Shown here: in pieces, positions 33,401-44,061 of the stretch
Position numbering within the stretch: the stretch's first letter is position 1
Layout: the number at the start of each line of letters is the position of its first letter
Assembly (NCBI RefSeq): GCF_921293095.1
Contig: NC_060257.1
Location: 55,650,968-55,714,967 of the forward strand
Reading direction: 5' to 3'
Length of the DNA: 64,000 nucleotides
Source: Ischnura elegans
Lineage: Eukaryota > Arthropoda > Insecta > Odonata > Coenagrionidae
Program-made: the position numbers and the translations under genes
The notes under the pieces: model-generated
Databases searched by the model: none
Told to the model about the DNA's origin: nothing
The model's input: the letters and a program-made list of their open reading frames with translations, nothing else

Positions 33401-36381
33401 CGGCAAATAATTCTAGAACTGAGGGGCAGAAATGAATTGTACGAACGAAGTTGTTTATCTTCCGGGCTTCATACCGCATCGCTCCTTATTTCTTCCGGAC
33501 GATAGTTTCGCCGGCTTTGCAGACGGCTTCTTGAAGTCACTAAAGAAGAAGCTGATTGAGGTCACTAAGCTGGCTACGATATAAATAAGAGAGTTTTCAT
33601 TTTTATTGAATTGGTTTTGAAGGTAAGAAGTAATTAATCTTACGATCCCTTTTTTGCTGGTATTATTACCTGGGATTGTCATCGTATTGAACAGATTTAT
33701 TGCTATTCAAAATGTGATGCTGCTGGAAAAAACTCACAGATTTACTAATAATAGCAAAAGGTAATAGAATATAACGCATCTGCACAGCAAGAAGAAAAGT
33801 ATCTCTTTGAAAACGTTTATCAACTTCTGTGTCTTCCTTAATGGTTGGGAATCGAAAATAAATTGCTGTAAACCGCAATTATCGTCTGCATGCTAATGAA
33901 GATTAATTAAAAGGGGTTATTTTATAATTTCCCTATCGAGGATTCGATTCACCGTACGGAAAACGATCTAATCTTGAAGATTACCCACCTCCGCCGTGGC
34001 AAATTATGAAGATGTAAGATTAAATTCTTGCGAAAATCTGCGTCGGAATTTAATTACCTTGAAGGGAAGGGATTTTAATGGTTGGTAAGTTTTGCCCTTA
34101 ATTCGATGACCTTGGGAATTCATGATCTCGTTGGCGTTCCAAACTTCTCTGTGTAATAATGATAACATTCCAGGGCAATTAACTTACATTTGAATCCTTC
34201 CGTAATGGAAGTGGATAGATTAAACTGATCTATTACTCGTGCTATTTTTGAAAAATTTGGGATTGATTAAGACTAGTTATTAAATAATTACGGATTCAAC
34301 GGTCTATTATTTCTTTCTTTACTCCCCAGCTGGTATCCTTCGTAGGGCGACAATGATGTAAAAGACTACATGAACTTTTTTGGTGATTCTGGCTGGGGCA
34401 AATTTTTTTATTATAATTTCAACGTTAATGTCGATTTGACAAAAACTGATATAAACCATATATTGCCATTTCATGTATGTAGCGATATCATTAAAATGCC
34501 GTCCCATCATTATACTACTTTTCAGTGATTAAGAAATGACTTGACAATATTTTAATAAAACTTACGATAAGAGATGAGATTAGTAGGTTTAAAATAATAA
34601 TTAGGTACGCATTTTGAGCGCGTTTATTTTTACTGTTTACAAACAACGGGTTTGTCAATAAAAGAAAAAGAAATTTTCTGGAAAATTTGCGAAAATTATT
34701 CTTTGGAGCCGTTTCCCTCAAGCATTTTTTTTTTTTTTCGCTGTCTCGATAGAATGTACTACGTACTCGTTTGAAACTTTCTAGCTATCACCTTGAAATT
34801 TTCGACACTTTATCGTATCTTAAATATGATAACAGTTTCAGTCAGTATTTTCAGTGATGGCATTTATTTATATTTGAGGTTTTGGAAAGTGTTTGAAATG
34901 GTCTTCGCCGTATGCATATAAAATTTTAAGGCGACATAGCGCATGCTTAAGTTATTTGTAAGCGCAAGTGATTCTCCAGGAAACGAGGCGAAATATGTTT
35001 TTTTAAACTTTTTTTCTTATTTCCTGCTTTGAATATGTCTAAAATTGCGAAATGATCCTGAAATTATCAAAGTGAATGTAATAAAACCTAATTAGTATTT
35101 ACCTCTTCCTCCTAAATGAAATATTTACCTCACCTCTGTGATAGTTTCTCAATAGCGACGCAATGAATATAATGATCATTACCACTATACATGCGAGTTT
35201 GTGAAAAGAGACTGGTGTTCGAAAAAAAGGAAGGCATTCCTTTTCGATGTTTTGCGGAAGTGCAGTTGTTTTGAGAGACGTTCAGCTATTCAAACGGGTT
35301 TCTCTACTTCCCTCCTCGAGTTTAATCGGAAGAGCGGTGAAAGTGATGTTGCCGTGTTTTTATAGAGTCTATTTCCATTTTAATCTAATTTGTGCTATAA
35401 AAAGTGTGTTACTGATCTAGATTTTGTCTCGTTTTTTTGTTTTCTTAACATAGAATGAAGTACTGCTTAAAACCAATATTTAAAAATGGAAACCTAAGAA
35501 GAATACGTGGAAAATGCCAGAAGACATGGCAGGTTAAAAAAAAACTAAATTTTTCAATGGAGAGATACGTATTAGATACTTATCTAGGATCTCAAAAGTT
35601 ACCTTAGCGGAGATATCAGCTGCGACCATAATTTTTGGTCGAGGAATATCTGTTCAAATTCGAGAAACTTAAGAGAACTGTGAAGAAAATGTGGCTGGAA
35701 GAAAAATAAACAAATTGAGAGTTAGAATCAACGGCAGTGGCAAAGAAAACTGCAAGAAGCAGTGGAAATTAGAAAAACTCACGTAGGAAGTTATTGAAAA
35801 TTGCTGGAAACAAATTAAAATTGGACGATGAGAGGTCGGAGATATTTAATACAGGACGACTGAATGGAGAGAGAGAGGACGGAGATATTTAATAAGTCCT
35901 TGGGAGTCGAAAAGCAATCGAGAAAAAAGCATAGATCACGGATTAAGTCTTACACCTCATCGCAATGCGTGAAATGCTAAAGAAATGAAAAGAAAAAAAA
36001 TCTTCTGTGTACGAGTTGCCGATGGCGTAGTGGTCGTATGAGAGTCAGAGCTATCTGCAGGTCATTCCATTGTATCAATAACCGTATTTGACAAGGGCGA
36101 AAGCTCAAGGAAGAAATGTATTAAATTATGCGCCTTATCGTATGGGACTCCACTTAATGATTCCCCTGTCTTTCCGTCATCAACTGTGATATATCCATTG
36201 CGATAGTAAACTTGGTTTCCATTGTCTTTAGAATATAAATAGAATAGAAAAAGTGAGATTTATTATTCCGAGACAAAAGTGTTCCTAAGGAACATACATG
36301 ATTATATATATCTTAGAGTCAACAAGTGGTATATACAATATGAAGATTTACATGATGCTTCAATATCACAGAATGCCACAT
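30500..36381. other. long stretch without recognised genes
   Basis: From 30570 to 31270 the DNA is GC-richer, with open frames of 89 (plus) and 149 (minus, 31330-30881) codons lacking recognisable motifs. From 31270 to 35600 it is AT-rich. At 32930-33050 a TTTATTGCTCTAGGAG-like tract resembles the 3' end of some minus-strand retroelement. At 33150-33260 AACTCAGTAA-like words recur. At 35826-35900 a ~45-base direct repeat around CGGAGATATTTAATA occurs twice. Words near 35910 (AAAAGCATAGATCACGG) recur near 37380. Confidence 0.35.
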
Positions 36382-36649
36382 AATATGAGGAAGTGAGAAG
36401 CCAAGGGGTACAAGTGATTTTTTTTCTCAACAGAGTTAGGTAAAGTTAATTGTTGGAAGAAATACACAAAAACTTGGTTGCCAAGGGATACGAGTGAGTC
36501 TATTCTGTGCTGACATCGAGTTGAAAAGCAAATGCACTACCAAATATCTAATTGATCTCGCTTGTTTTCTGTACCTAATTTCTGTACCTTACTCTGTGTA
36601 GAAAAAAGAAATCACTTGTACATCTTGGCTTCTCACCCATTCTCATATT
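36382..36649. repeat. foldback repeat with ~60-bp arms
   Basis: The left arm (36382-36442), containing GTGAGAAGCCAAGGGGTACA, is repeated inverted at 36586-36649 (TGTACATCTTGGCTTCTCAC), with the CAGAGT and TAGGTA or AAGGTA words also in order. The 143-bp spacer includes another partial copy (GCCAAGGGATACGAGTGA) at about 36480. No coding content. Confidence 0.85.
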
Positions 36650-37241
36650 TAAAAATATTTAACAGGAAGGCAAGCATATGAATACATATAAATAAATCTG
36701 ATTTTTTACAGTGAATGAAATCTGATATTTAATTCACTAACAAAAGTTAGTTCACTTGTTGTGATATTTCATGGTATTTCTTTTCCCTCAGTTGAAGTCC
36801 CCGAGGGCCGTTTGAAAATATTTTCGGCACAATTTTCTTAATGGCCGTGACGTCGGCGGGACCTTGTGAAAGTGAAGCGATGTCATTGTCGCGCTCGGCT
36901 CATTGTGTACGCTCTTATGGTCGTCCTGACAGCACCCGCTTTCCTCCAGCATCACGCGTGCCATTGTGGCCCATTGTGAGAGACTCCTGAGGGCGTGGGG
37001 GAGGAGAGAAAGTTTGTGTAGCGTACGCCGTGCGTGGATTCGTTCGAAAGAGGAGGGAGAAATTCGCGGTCAGGGCACGCGCCCCCACCCCCTCATCTTT
37101 CCTTTTGGTCAATGCTTATTTGGTCGATGAAATCAATGTTTGTGGCCGAACGGTCGTCGGCTCAAACCAGAAATTGCTATTCATTTTAAAGAAATCAATA
37201 GGTAGAAGGAGAAGTTAAGTTCTCGAAAAAATATCCTCTCA
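36650..37241. other. no recognised gene; GC-rich patch at 36.8-37.1 kb
   Basis: After an AT-rich start, 36780-37110 is GC-rich with opposing frames of 62-65 codons. No domain could be recognised. It resembles the other isolated GC-rich islands in the window. Confidence 0.35.
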
Positions 37242-37690
37242 TTTTCTTATATGTACGAAGAAAATTTGAAAATGGAAAAATGGAACAAAAGAAAATTAAA
37301 TCCTGAAGAAATTTTAGTATCTTTGTGAAAATAGAATTTACCACGACTTAGACAAAAACCTGCCACAATATCAATCGAGAGAAAAGCATGGATCACGGAA
37401 AAAGTATTAAACATCTTTGAAGAAAAAGATAGTATAAGAATACAAAAAAATGAGAATGCTGTTGGAGGCCAAATTAAATACGCGAGTTTAAGGAACAAAG
37501 CAAGTCTCAAAACGTTGAAATCTAAATAAACACAAATGAGGAAAATATTCTTAGATGTACAAAAATTAAGCTTCAAAATGGAAAAATGGAACTTCAGGGC
37601 TTCTGCTATGATGGATTGTAGGGTGAATCTGAAAACAAATTATTGTTTTATTGAAGATAGAATAATCCACAATTTACATAAAAAACTTAC
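37242..37690 (+). repeat. decayed retroelement with ~310-bp direct repeat
   Basis: 37242-37360 (TTATATGTACGAAGAAAATT, GAAAATGGAAAAATGGAAC) is repeated at 37551-37690 (TTAGATGTACAAAAATTAAG, CAAAATGGAAAAATGGAAC), with later words ATAGAAT, CAC and AAAAACCT / AAAAACTT in order. Between the copies, IERKAWITEKVLNIFEEKD followed by YASLRNKASLKTLK resembles the linker between endonuclease and RT in non-LTR elements (KPWIT-type motif). Tentative as to family. Confidence 0.5.
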
Positions 37691-37789
37691 TGTTATAGTG
37701 AATAAATTTGTCTAAAGAAATATAATAGCATAATAATGGAAATAAATAAGCATGAAGGGCCATTTCTTGGTACTCAAAGCAAACTCCTA

Positions 37790-38245
37790 CGCTAACTTTC
37801 CCATTTCCCGATATGTGGTCATTTCCCTGTCGTAATGTCTCACGTTTGAGAATTTTGATAATGGTTTGCAACAAAGAAGATACTCAACCGAGCTATGTGG
37901 GAATACAGTAGCGTTCAGATGGCATTTTTGCTAATGATATACTGGTAGGACAAATGCAAGCAACGATTGATTTGAGAAATGAGTGAGTAGATTGAAATTG
38001 TAACATACTTTTTCGAAAATGCAACTATCACTGGTAAAAAATTACCAAAAATTCAATCACTCTTACTTTTTTCACACTTCCAAACTCCAGGTATTTCTAT
38101 TCTCCTTCCCCTAAGATGTCAACATATTTCCGACTCTCAAGTACCTATCTTGAAAACAACGTTCCATACACTTTACTTTCCTATTCAACGGTATGACGTC
38201 ATTTCCCTGTCATTACGTCTCACGTTCGAAAACTTTCAGATCAGT
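37790..38245. repeat. short direct repeat, GTCATTTCCCTGTC motif
   Basis: GTCATTTCCCTGTCGTAATG then TCTCACGTT (37817) and GTCATTTCCCTGTCATTACG then TCTCACGTT (38199) are near-identical and about 382 bases apart. The similarity fades on both sides. They may be two ends or two fragments of one repeat. Confidence 0.6.
37972..38101. repeat. left arm of a 1.65-kb inverted pair
   Basis: This ~130-base segment, with GAGTGAGTAGATTGAAATT, CTGGTAAAAAATTACCAAAA and CCAGGTATTTCTA, occurs inverted at 39498-39625. The arms flank a tandem duplication and two ACGTAATT-type repeat fragments. Confidence 0.85.
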
Positions 38246-38572
38246 TCGCGACAGAGAAGGGAAATTCCATGTGATCGAAAATATTAGTGTTATAAAGAAG
38301 GGGAAGACAAAAAAGGTTCTCACGGCCTAAACGAAGGTCTCCGCGCGGTCAGCAGAGGTATGCCCCGTTTGAAAGTCGATACCGATGGACTGATGGCCGT
38401 GGAAACGCGATCAGCCAGGTTATCGACTGCGCTCCCACGCTCTACCCGACGTGAGAGGGAGCGTGATCGAGTAGTTAATGGGAACGCTAGTCCTTTTCAT
38501 TGGGCACCGATCATTAAGATGACGTATCACTCCCTTTCTGACGGTGTTTTTTTGTTGACGGATTAGGGGACT

Positions 38573-38680
38573 TCCATTAAATTACGTGCGGTGACTTTGA
38601 CGATTTTTGGACACCCTTAGTGAGATATCGTGAGATTTGGCTTGACCTACTCCTCTCCCTTTAATCTTAACGTATCCAAG
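38573..38680. repeat. ATTACGT-type dispersed repeat fragment, copy 1
   Basis: GGGGACTTCCATTAAATTAC then GTG matches the well-known insect repeat beginning GGGGN-TCCATNAATTACGT; TGAGATTTGGCTTGACC and a CTCCTCTCCC block follow. A second copy lies at 39328-39440. Confidence 0.6.
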
Positions 38681-39180
38681 CGATTATATTGACTTTAATA
38701 TTACGTGACTCTCTATGTTTTCTTTATTTCTTCTTTCTCAATATGGCTTCTATTACAACAATCCTTTGTTCTTATATCTATCTCGAAAATACCAACTCAA
38801 CCAAACATTATGAAACAAATAACAACTAAAACAAGCAAAAGTATGAACTTCAGAACATATAACAAAGATAACGTTCAGAAAAACATGTATAAAAGTGATG
38901 AGATGGTCATTCAAGATCGGTGCATCGATTAAGTATCAAAGCGATTATAAAAACTTAAATATCACTAGACACTATGGTATTTATTTATTTCTTATATCAC
39001 AATATGGCTCCTGATACAACGATCCTTTGTTTTATATCTGTCTCAACCAAAACACTAAAAAACGGAAAAAAAACTCAAACAAACAACAAATGTACTTCAG
39101 ACGATGAAACAAAAAAACTAATATGAAAACAATTATATAAGTGATTAAAGTTATTCAAAGCATATGCATCATTTTAACCT
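38678..39180. repeat. two-unit tandem duplication, ~260-bp unit
   Basis: Unit 1 (38678-38937) and unit 2 (38938-39180) share in order AAGCGATTATA, TTATTTCTT, CAATATGGCTYCTRWTACAA, CRATCCTTTGTT, a run of AACAAA words, ACTTCAGA and TGCATC. Divergence is high. A 75-codon frame in unit 1 and its remnant in unit 2 are lysine/asparagine-rich and not convincing as protein. Confidence 0.75.
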
Positions 39181-39327
39181 GAGAATATTCAAAATGTGTC
39201 TTTTCAGTGTAAATACGTTCATCTATGCATACTTGCGTTGAATTTATAAAAGAAATTGATTAATTTTTTATTGAAGATTAGTCAATTCAACCCAGTATTC
39301 TCGCAATTTTACGCTGTTAATTGCGGA

Positions 39328-39440
39328 AAGAAATTACGTGATATATACCAAGACCCCTCCTCTCCTCCACGTGAGATTGGGTGAGAATCTGCTGGACCCC
39401 TTCCCTCCCCTAAGCGCCTCACGTAATTAATGGACGCCCC
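39328..39440. repeat. ATTACGT-type dispersed repeat fragment, copy 2
   Basis: AAATTACGTGATATATACC through CTCACGTAATTAATGGACGC is a quasi-palindromic fragment of the same dispersed repeat as 38573-38680. Confidence 0.65.
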
Positions 39441-39497
39441 CTTACTCACGTGAAATAAGATATCAAGGGATATTCTTTATATTGGTTCTCGATGGAG

Positions 39498-39625
39498 GTT
39501 AGAAATACCTGGATTCTGGAAGTGTGTATAAAGAAACAACGATTCAATTTTTGGCAATCTTTACCAGCGGTATTTGCATTTTAATGAAATAATATCTTAA
39601 TTTCAATCTACTCACTGATTTTTCT
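39498..39625. repeat. right arm of a 1.65-kb inverted pair
   Basis: Reverse-complement match to 37972-38101, with TAGAAATACCTGG, GGAAGTGTG, TTCAATTTTTGG, TTTACCAG and TTTCAATCTACTCACTGA in order. Substitutions are scattered, so the pair is not recent. Confidence 0.85.
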
Positions 39626-39639
39626 AAACATTCTCATTA

Positions 39640-40600
39640 AGTGGTCAATCCATAACATACACTGATCCATAGTTCCCTTTCTTCTCCTATTCTTCTGTAT
39701 ATCTCTTAGTTTTCCGCCCAATTCTATTGATAACATATTTGTGTGCACGTCATAACATACTGAAGATAATACGTAGAATATTTTGCTATGAATAAACTCT
39801 AAAATAAGTTTCTGTCCTTTATAGTATTGCAATCGATATTAGTGTACTACAGCCTTCCATTTTTCCTTGTCCCATGCCAGTTCTTTTACCTTAATGGTTA
39901 ATGTGCTTCCAAAGTTGTTAAATATGATCTTAACATTCTTCTTATCTGAGGATATTTATTATTAAATCTTGTGGTGGCTGGGGACAAGATAAACGCAGCG
40001 TGCTCATTTCATTCAAGAAGTTATGAAAGCAAATTAGAACATGCTCTAATGTAATTCGAATCATTATTCGAATAACGGGAAATTTTCGTTTTACACGGTG
40101 AATGAATTCATCATTCATCGTAAAAAAAAGACCATTATAACCTGCTGAAAACAATAGTTTGAATATTTTGCTATGAATAAACTCTAAAATAAGTTTCTGT
40201 CCTTTATACTATTGCAATCGAGATTGGTGTACTACAGCCTCCCATTTTTCTCTGTTCAATGCCAGTTATTCCTGATGCTCTTCTTCCCAGTACACTGTTT
40301 TCTGCCCTATATACTTGTCCCTTAGTCTTCCTCTGAGGGCTTTACCATCAATTTTTCCTTGCATTACCTTTACCACGTAACTGCTGTGTCCCGTTACATT
40401 GTCAATCCACCGTGTTCCTTGGCATACAGTGATTCATGACGTTTTTTCTTCTCCTAGTCTTCTGCTTACGCCTTCATTTCTCACCCTATTCGTCCATTTT
40501 AGCCTCAGCATCCTATGTCAGCTCCAGGTCTCGAGAGCCTCTGTTCATTTCTGATCACTTTTTCGAATGATCTAAGTTTCTGAACCATAGACTCACACAG
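39640..40600 (-). pseudogene. non-LTR retrotransposon N3, overlapping 3'-end fragments
   Basis: Minus-strand translation near 40275-40220 reads LALNREKWEAVVHQSRL, the terminal W-x-x-VVHQS type motif of a non-LTR reverse transcriptase. Further upstream is a GRLRDKYIG-like basic segment near 40330 and RWIDNVTGHSSYVVKVMQGK near 40400. A 3' untranslated region of ~300 bases follows down to about 39900. A second partial 3' end (39776-39892, offset 385 bases) and a separate C-terminal piece (39640-39720) show that a duplicated, rearranged array of the same element is present. A related 3' end lies at 53465-54150. Confidence 0.72.
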
Positions 40601-40603
40601 AAC

Positions 40604-40985
40604 TTTCGGGCGTACAGACAGCGTTACCCAAATGTTAAGCAAAATAGGCTGGGAGCCGCTGAAGACTCAGAGGCTGCGCGGTAGGCTTAGATTGCTTGAA
40701 CAATTGAGAATGGATATCTTTAAGAGCGACACAGAGAAAATAATATTGGAGCCACACTATATTTCCAAGTCTGAGAGAAGTGATTAATGGAGAGAGATGT
40801 TTTGCCGAACGGATAGATATGGGAATTCGTTTTTCCCCCGAACCATAAAGGACTTTCATAAATGCTAAACGTAATTTCGTTAGAGCATTTCTTTTTTATG
40901 TGTAAATGATTGGTGTTCTAACACCCTCTGCCACACGCCTTTTAGGCGGCTTGCGTGGTAGTATGTCGATGCAGAACCTTATCAT
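40604..40985 (+). pseudogene. CR1/L2-like element, C-terminal and 3' end fragment
   Basis: Translation reads DSVTQMLSKIGWEPLKTQRL, then RGRLRLLEQLRMDIFKSDTE and, after a stop, REMFCRTDRYGNSFFPRTIK. These correspond to residues 750-832 of the intact ORF at 50596 (LLDKLGWESLSDRRL, CRTDRFRMSFFPRSIRD). The 3' end, ACACCCTCTGCCACACGCC, matches the family tail. It is 5'-truncated at about 40604, right at the edge of the N3 fragment. Confidence 0.85.
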
Positions 40986-42096
40986 AGAGTTAGTGCTATA
41001 ATTAATTTATGCCTCTGAAATCTAACATGAGGTTTGGTCGTCTATTTGTATCGGCATACCTCCTCCCTCACATCCAACGATTTTATTATTTTTATTCGGG
41101 ACATCTTTCGTCCTTTGCGACCTTGAGTTCACCAGAACCAGTCATTACCTGTTCCAATCACTTGTTCTTCCTCTCCTCTCAGCAACAGACATCCTCATAG
41201 CAATCACCTTGCCAAATGCCCCTCTTTATCTTCCGCCCCGCTGTCTTCATTCAACTCCTCGCCAGCATCTTAAACAGCCCAATCTTATTCTCCTCCGCCA
41301 ATGACAGTGTACGTTGTTATTAACACTAGCGTTTGTTTACTTCAGCTCTCCAATTGACCTTATCTCATGTCACTTCCTTGCCAATTTTGTTTCAATAATT
41401 GTCTTGATTATCCCCAAGAACTTGTATTTCATTTTTAGTCTCCCTATTGAGAATCTTGGAGTCTTTAGAGATTGGCTATTGGAGTGAATATTGTTTGTAA
41501 AAATTATCATATGAATTAGGCTTCTTTTACTTTCTTCCTAGAGCGTTTTGGTGCAATGATGGAACAAGGCTGTCATATCGTAAAAGAGCGGTCAAAGTTA
41601 ATGTTTATTTATATGTGTGACTCATTAGCATTTTCTAATTGTTTTTACTATTTGTATTTTGATTTCTATGACATGTTTCCATAAGTGAAGCCCTGAGAAA
41701 ACTCGTATTAAATATTCTTTTGTGGCTTGACTTGATCTTATATTTTGAATAAAAAACACAGGGAAAAAATAAGCCCTCAATAATTAATCTCGTTCATGCT
41801 CGCTCCTCTTGTTCATCATCGCTCGCCTCCTATGCTAGATCTCATTTGAATTATTTCAATTTTTGTCGCAAATTCATTCGTTTAAGATATGTGCAAAGGC
41901 CGTTTTTATACGGGACACGTAACTGTAAAACCTGATATGTGTACGAAAGCGAAGTCAAAATTGCGTCGTGTAAATCGGTGAATTACTAGAATACATGCGA
42001 GAATGCGCGGACGTCAGATGGCAAAATAGCCTCTGTTCTAATTTCGTTCGTGCATTCTACTTATTTATTTATATCCTACTTCCCATTAAAATTAGA
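40986..42096. other. AT-rich stretch, nothing recognised
   Basis: Pyrimidine-rich around 41050-41300, otherwise AT-rich. No gene, terminal repeat or RNA feature was recognised. Confidence 0.35.
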
Positions 42097-42237
42097 TAAA
42101 GGCCTTTGCAACGGAGGATTGACAAAGAACGTCACAGACATCCATACCCTGAATATGGACCAACCACCCAGGCGGGATTCGAACCCACGACCTTCGGTTT
42201 GGTAGGTGAGGACTTCACCCCACCGCCACCGAGGCCG
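42097..42237 (-). repeat. SINE-A copy (tRNA-derived)
   Basis: The inverted head CGGCCTCGGTGGCGGTGGGG and GGTCGTGGGTTCGAATCCCG (B box) lies at 42236-42170, followed by a tail with the family's CTCCGTTGCAAAGGCCTT ending near 42097. It is inserted beside one copy of a ~200-bp duplicated segment. Confidence 0.82.
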
Positions 42238-42299
42238 TCGTTCGCGTAAGTCCAGGCCAAGAAGATAATTTTATGCAGTTATAACCTGCACAATTCCTT

Positions 42300-42528
42300 G
42301 ATCCGCGTAAAATGGCCTTAACGCCATCTGTACTCCCGTAGCAGTTTTTTTACCTTACGTAGTACCCAGTGGTGCAAACAATTTGATATGAAAGGTTATA
42401 TCGGTTTATGGAGGACATTCAGGTGCAATGTAACCAATTTATCCATTGAGAAAGCTCATCCTCATCGCTGGCGCTTGCAACACGGGTTTAATCTGCGCTG
42501 CTTGTTAAGGAAAAGTTTGGGGCTGGAA
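42300..42528. repeat. ~200-bp direct repeat, copy 1
   Basis: Matches 43125-43212 plus 43512-43620. Shared words in order include CCCGTAGCAGTTTTT versus CATTAGCAGTTTTT, TAGTACCCAGTGGTGC versus TAGTACCTACTGGTGC, CAGGTGCAATG versus CAGGTGCATTG, and ATTTATCCATTGAGAAAGC, GGCGCTTGC and CTGCGCTGCTTGTT. The first ~35 bases resemble, inverted, the KNCYGGT region of a CR1/L2-like ORF. Confidence 0.85.
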
Positions 42529-42798
42529 CAGGCCCGGAACTAGGGCGGGGCAGAGGGGGCATGTGCCCCGGGCGGCAGATTTCAAGGGGCGGCAAAATTT
42601 GAAAAGGTTATTTAAAATTATTTATTTTTTCTAATAAAATTATTTAACCGTAATTATTAATTTATAAATCATTAAACAATTATATTAATAAAACTTCTTA
42701 GTGGCAAACATTCGGTGCCTACTTTCAACTCTCGAAAAATAACATGGGGGAGGGGCAAACTGATCTATCTCTTGACAAAACTTCTTGTTCCGGCCCAG
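42529..42798. mobile_element. probable hAT-like MITE family M5
   Basis: It begins CAGGCCCGGAACTAG and ends CTTCTTGTTCCGGCCCAG, giving inverted termini around GGCC-CGGAAC. The interior is AT-rich after an initial GC-rich block (GGGGCAGAGGGGGCATGTGC). No clean target-site duplication could be read. Confidence 0.6.
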
Positions 42799-42840
42799 CT
42801 CTAGTGGCTCACAACATAATTCGTTTAACATGTGTGTGAC

Positions 42841-43120
42841 CATGGGCGTACCCCGCGGGGGGCCGGAGGGGGCACTGACCCCCCTAGAATCGAAAATAAA
42901 TTTAGTTCAAAACGAAGGTTTTGAATAATTTTCTTTCAAAGAAAAATGAAAGTAGTCTAAGACATGGAAATAAAATAAAAATCATTATTTTTTCCAAGCA
43001 AATAATATTAGTAACTAATAAAGCGCTGTCATAATTTTCTTAAAATTTTGGTTTCATTAACCTTTTCTGTGTTACAACTTCAACGACCACGTCATAGTTT
43101 TGATCCCGGGTACGCCCACG
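42841..43120. mobile_element. hAT-like MITE family M2, copy 2
   Basis: It begins CATGGGCGTACCC and ends GGGTACGCCCACG; TGGGCGTACCC is an exact 11-bp inverted repeat. Flanking octamers TGTGTGAC (42833-42840) and TGTGTGGC (43121-43128) differ at one base. Its G-rich end block and AT-rich interior match the element at 19586-19931 in inverted orientation. Confidence 0.85.
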
Positions 43121-43124
43121 TGTG

Positions 43125-43620
43125 TGGCACTTTCTGTGCGCCATTAGCAGTTTTTGACCATACCTAGTACCTACTGGTGCGAAGATTTTGGTAAGAAAGA
43201 CATTCAATCAGGTAGTGGTGCTGCGAGGGGGGGGTTTGGGGGATAAAATACCCCCCAGAGATCAGAGAAATTTTAAGTTAAATGTATTTTACTTAATTAG
43301 AATAATATTGCTGATAGAATAGTGTGAGTATTAACAAAATATCCCTATGAAGACCGTAAAACTCAATATTTTGAACCATTTATCTTAACTTTTTTTCTTG
43401 CGGAGGGCCCCGCACCTACCGCTTACCCTGGAGGGTATACAAACCCCCAGACCCCTCAGTATAAGTTGCGCCTTAAACCCTCCCTAGACTTAATTTCTAG
43501 CTGCGCCCCTGCAATCAGGTGCATTGCATGCAATTTATCCATTGAGAAAGCGCATCCTCATCGTTGGCGCTTGCGACACGGGTTGAATCTGCGCTGCTTG
43601 TTGAGGAGAGGTGGCATAAT
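43125..43620. repeat. ~200-bp direct repeat, copy 2, split by a MITE
   Basis: The segment 43125-43212 continues at 43512-43620 once the M1 MITE is ignored. Continuity through CAATCAGG into TGCATTGCATG parallels CATTCAGGTGCAATGTAACC in copy 1, which is the empty-site arrangement. Confidence 0.87.
43213..43511 (-). mobile_element. hAT MITE family M1, copy 5 (nested)
   Basis: It begins TAGTGGTGCTGCGA (first base changed from C) and ends TAGCTGCGCCCCTG. A perfect 8-bp duplication, CAATCAGG, lies at 43205-43212 and 43512-43519. It is nested in the ~200-bp direct repeat; the other copy of that repeat lacks it. Confidence 0.94.
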
Positions 43621-43911
43621 TCCTCCTTCCCCTCAGCCTCCCTCCATCTCTTGCGCTGCGTGTTCCAGAGGCGGCCTTGAGCGGCATCCCTCGGCCTGGG
43701 CGGCTGCCTCCGTTAAAACAAGAGAGACTTGCTTGCTATCCCGTTACGTCCTCTCACTTTCTTTCGCTCGCCTCTCTCACGTTCGAGTATGTTCTCTCTC
43801 GGACGAGAGTCTCTTTTCCTGTTGCGAGGTAACATCTTAGAGAGTTGATAACAGTTTTTGTCACAGCTATTTTCATTCTTATTTATTTTCATCGCCCCGA
43901 AAATAGCTTGT

Positions 43912-44061
43912 TTAAGGCCTTTTACATCGGAGGAAATAAAATGAAACAACGACTAACACACAGCCATTCCTTAGGTAGGGGCAACCTACCCAGGCGGGAC
44001 TCGAACCCGCGACCTTCGGTTTGGCCGGCGAGGACTTAACCCCGCCGCCACCGAGGGCTTG
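43912..44061 (-). repeat. SINE-A copy (tRNA-derived)
   Basis: The inverted head at 44061-43985 contains CCTCGGTGGCGGCGGGGTTA and GGTCGCGGGTTCGAGTCCCG. The tail includes GGTAGGTTGCCCCTACC, a small hairpin, and ends with CTCCGATGTAAAAGGCCTT. It is the best preserved SINE-A head in the window. A 175-codon minus-strand frame crossing this region is an artefact of repeats. Confidence 0.85.
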
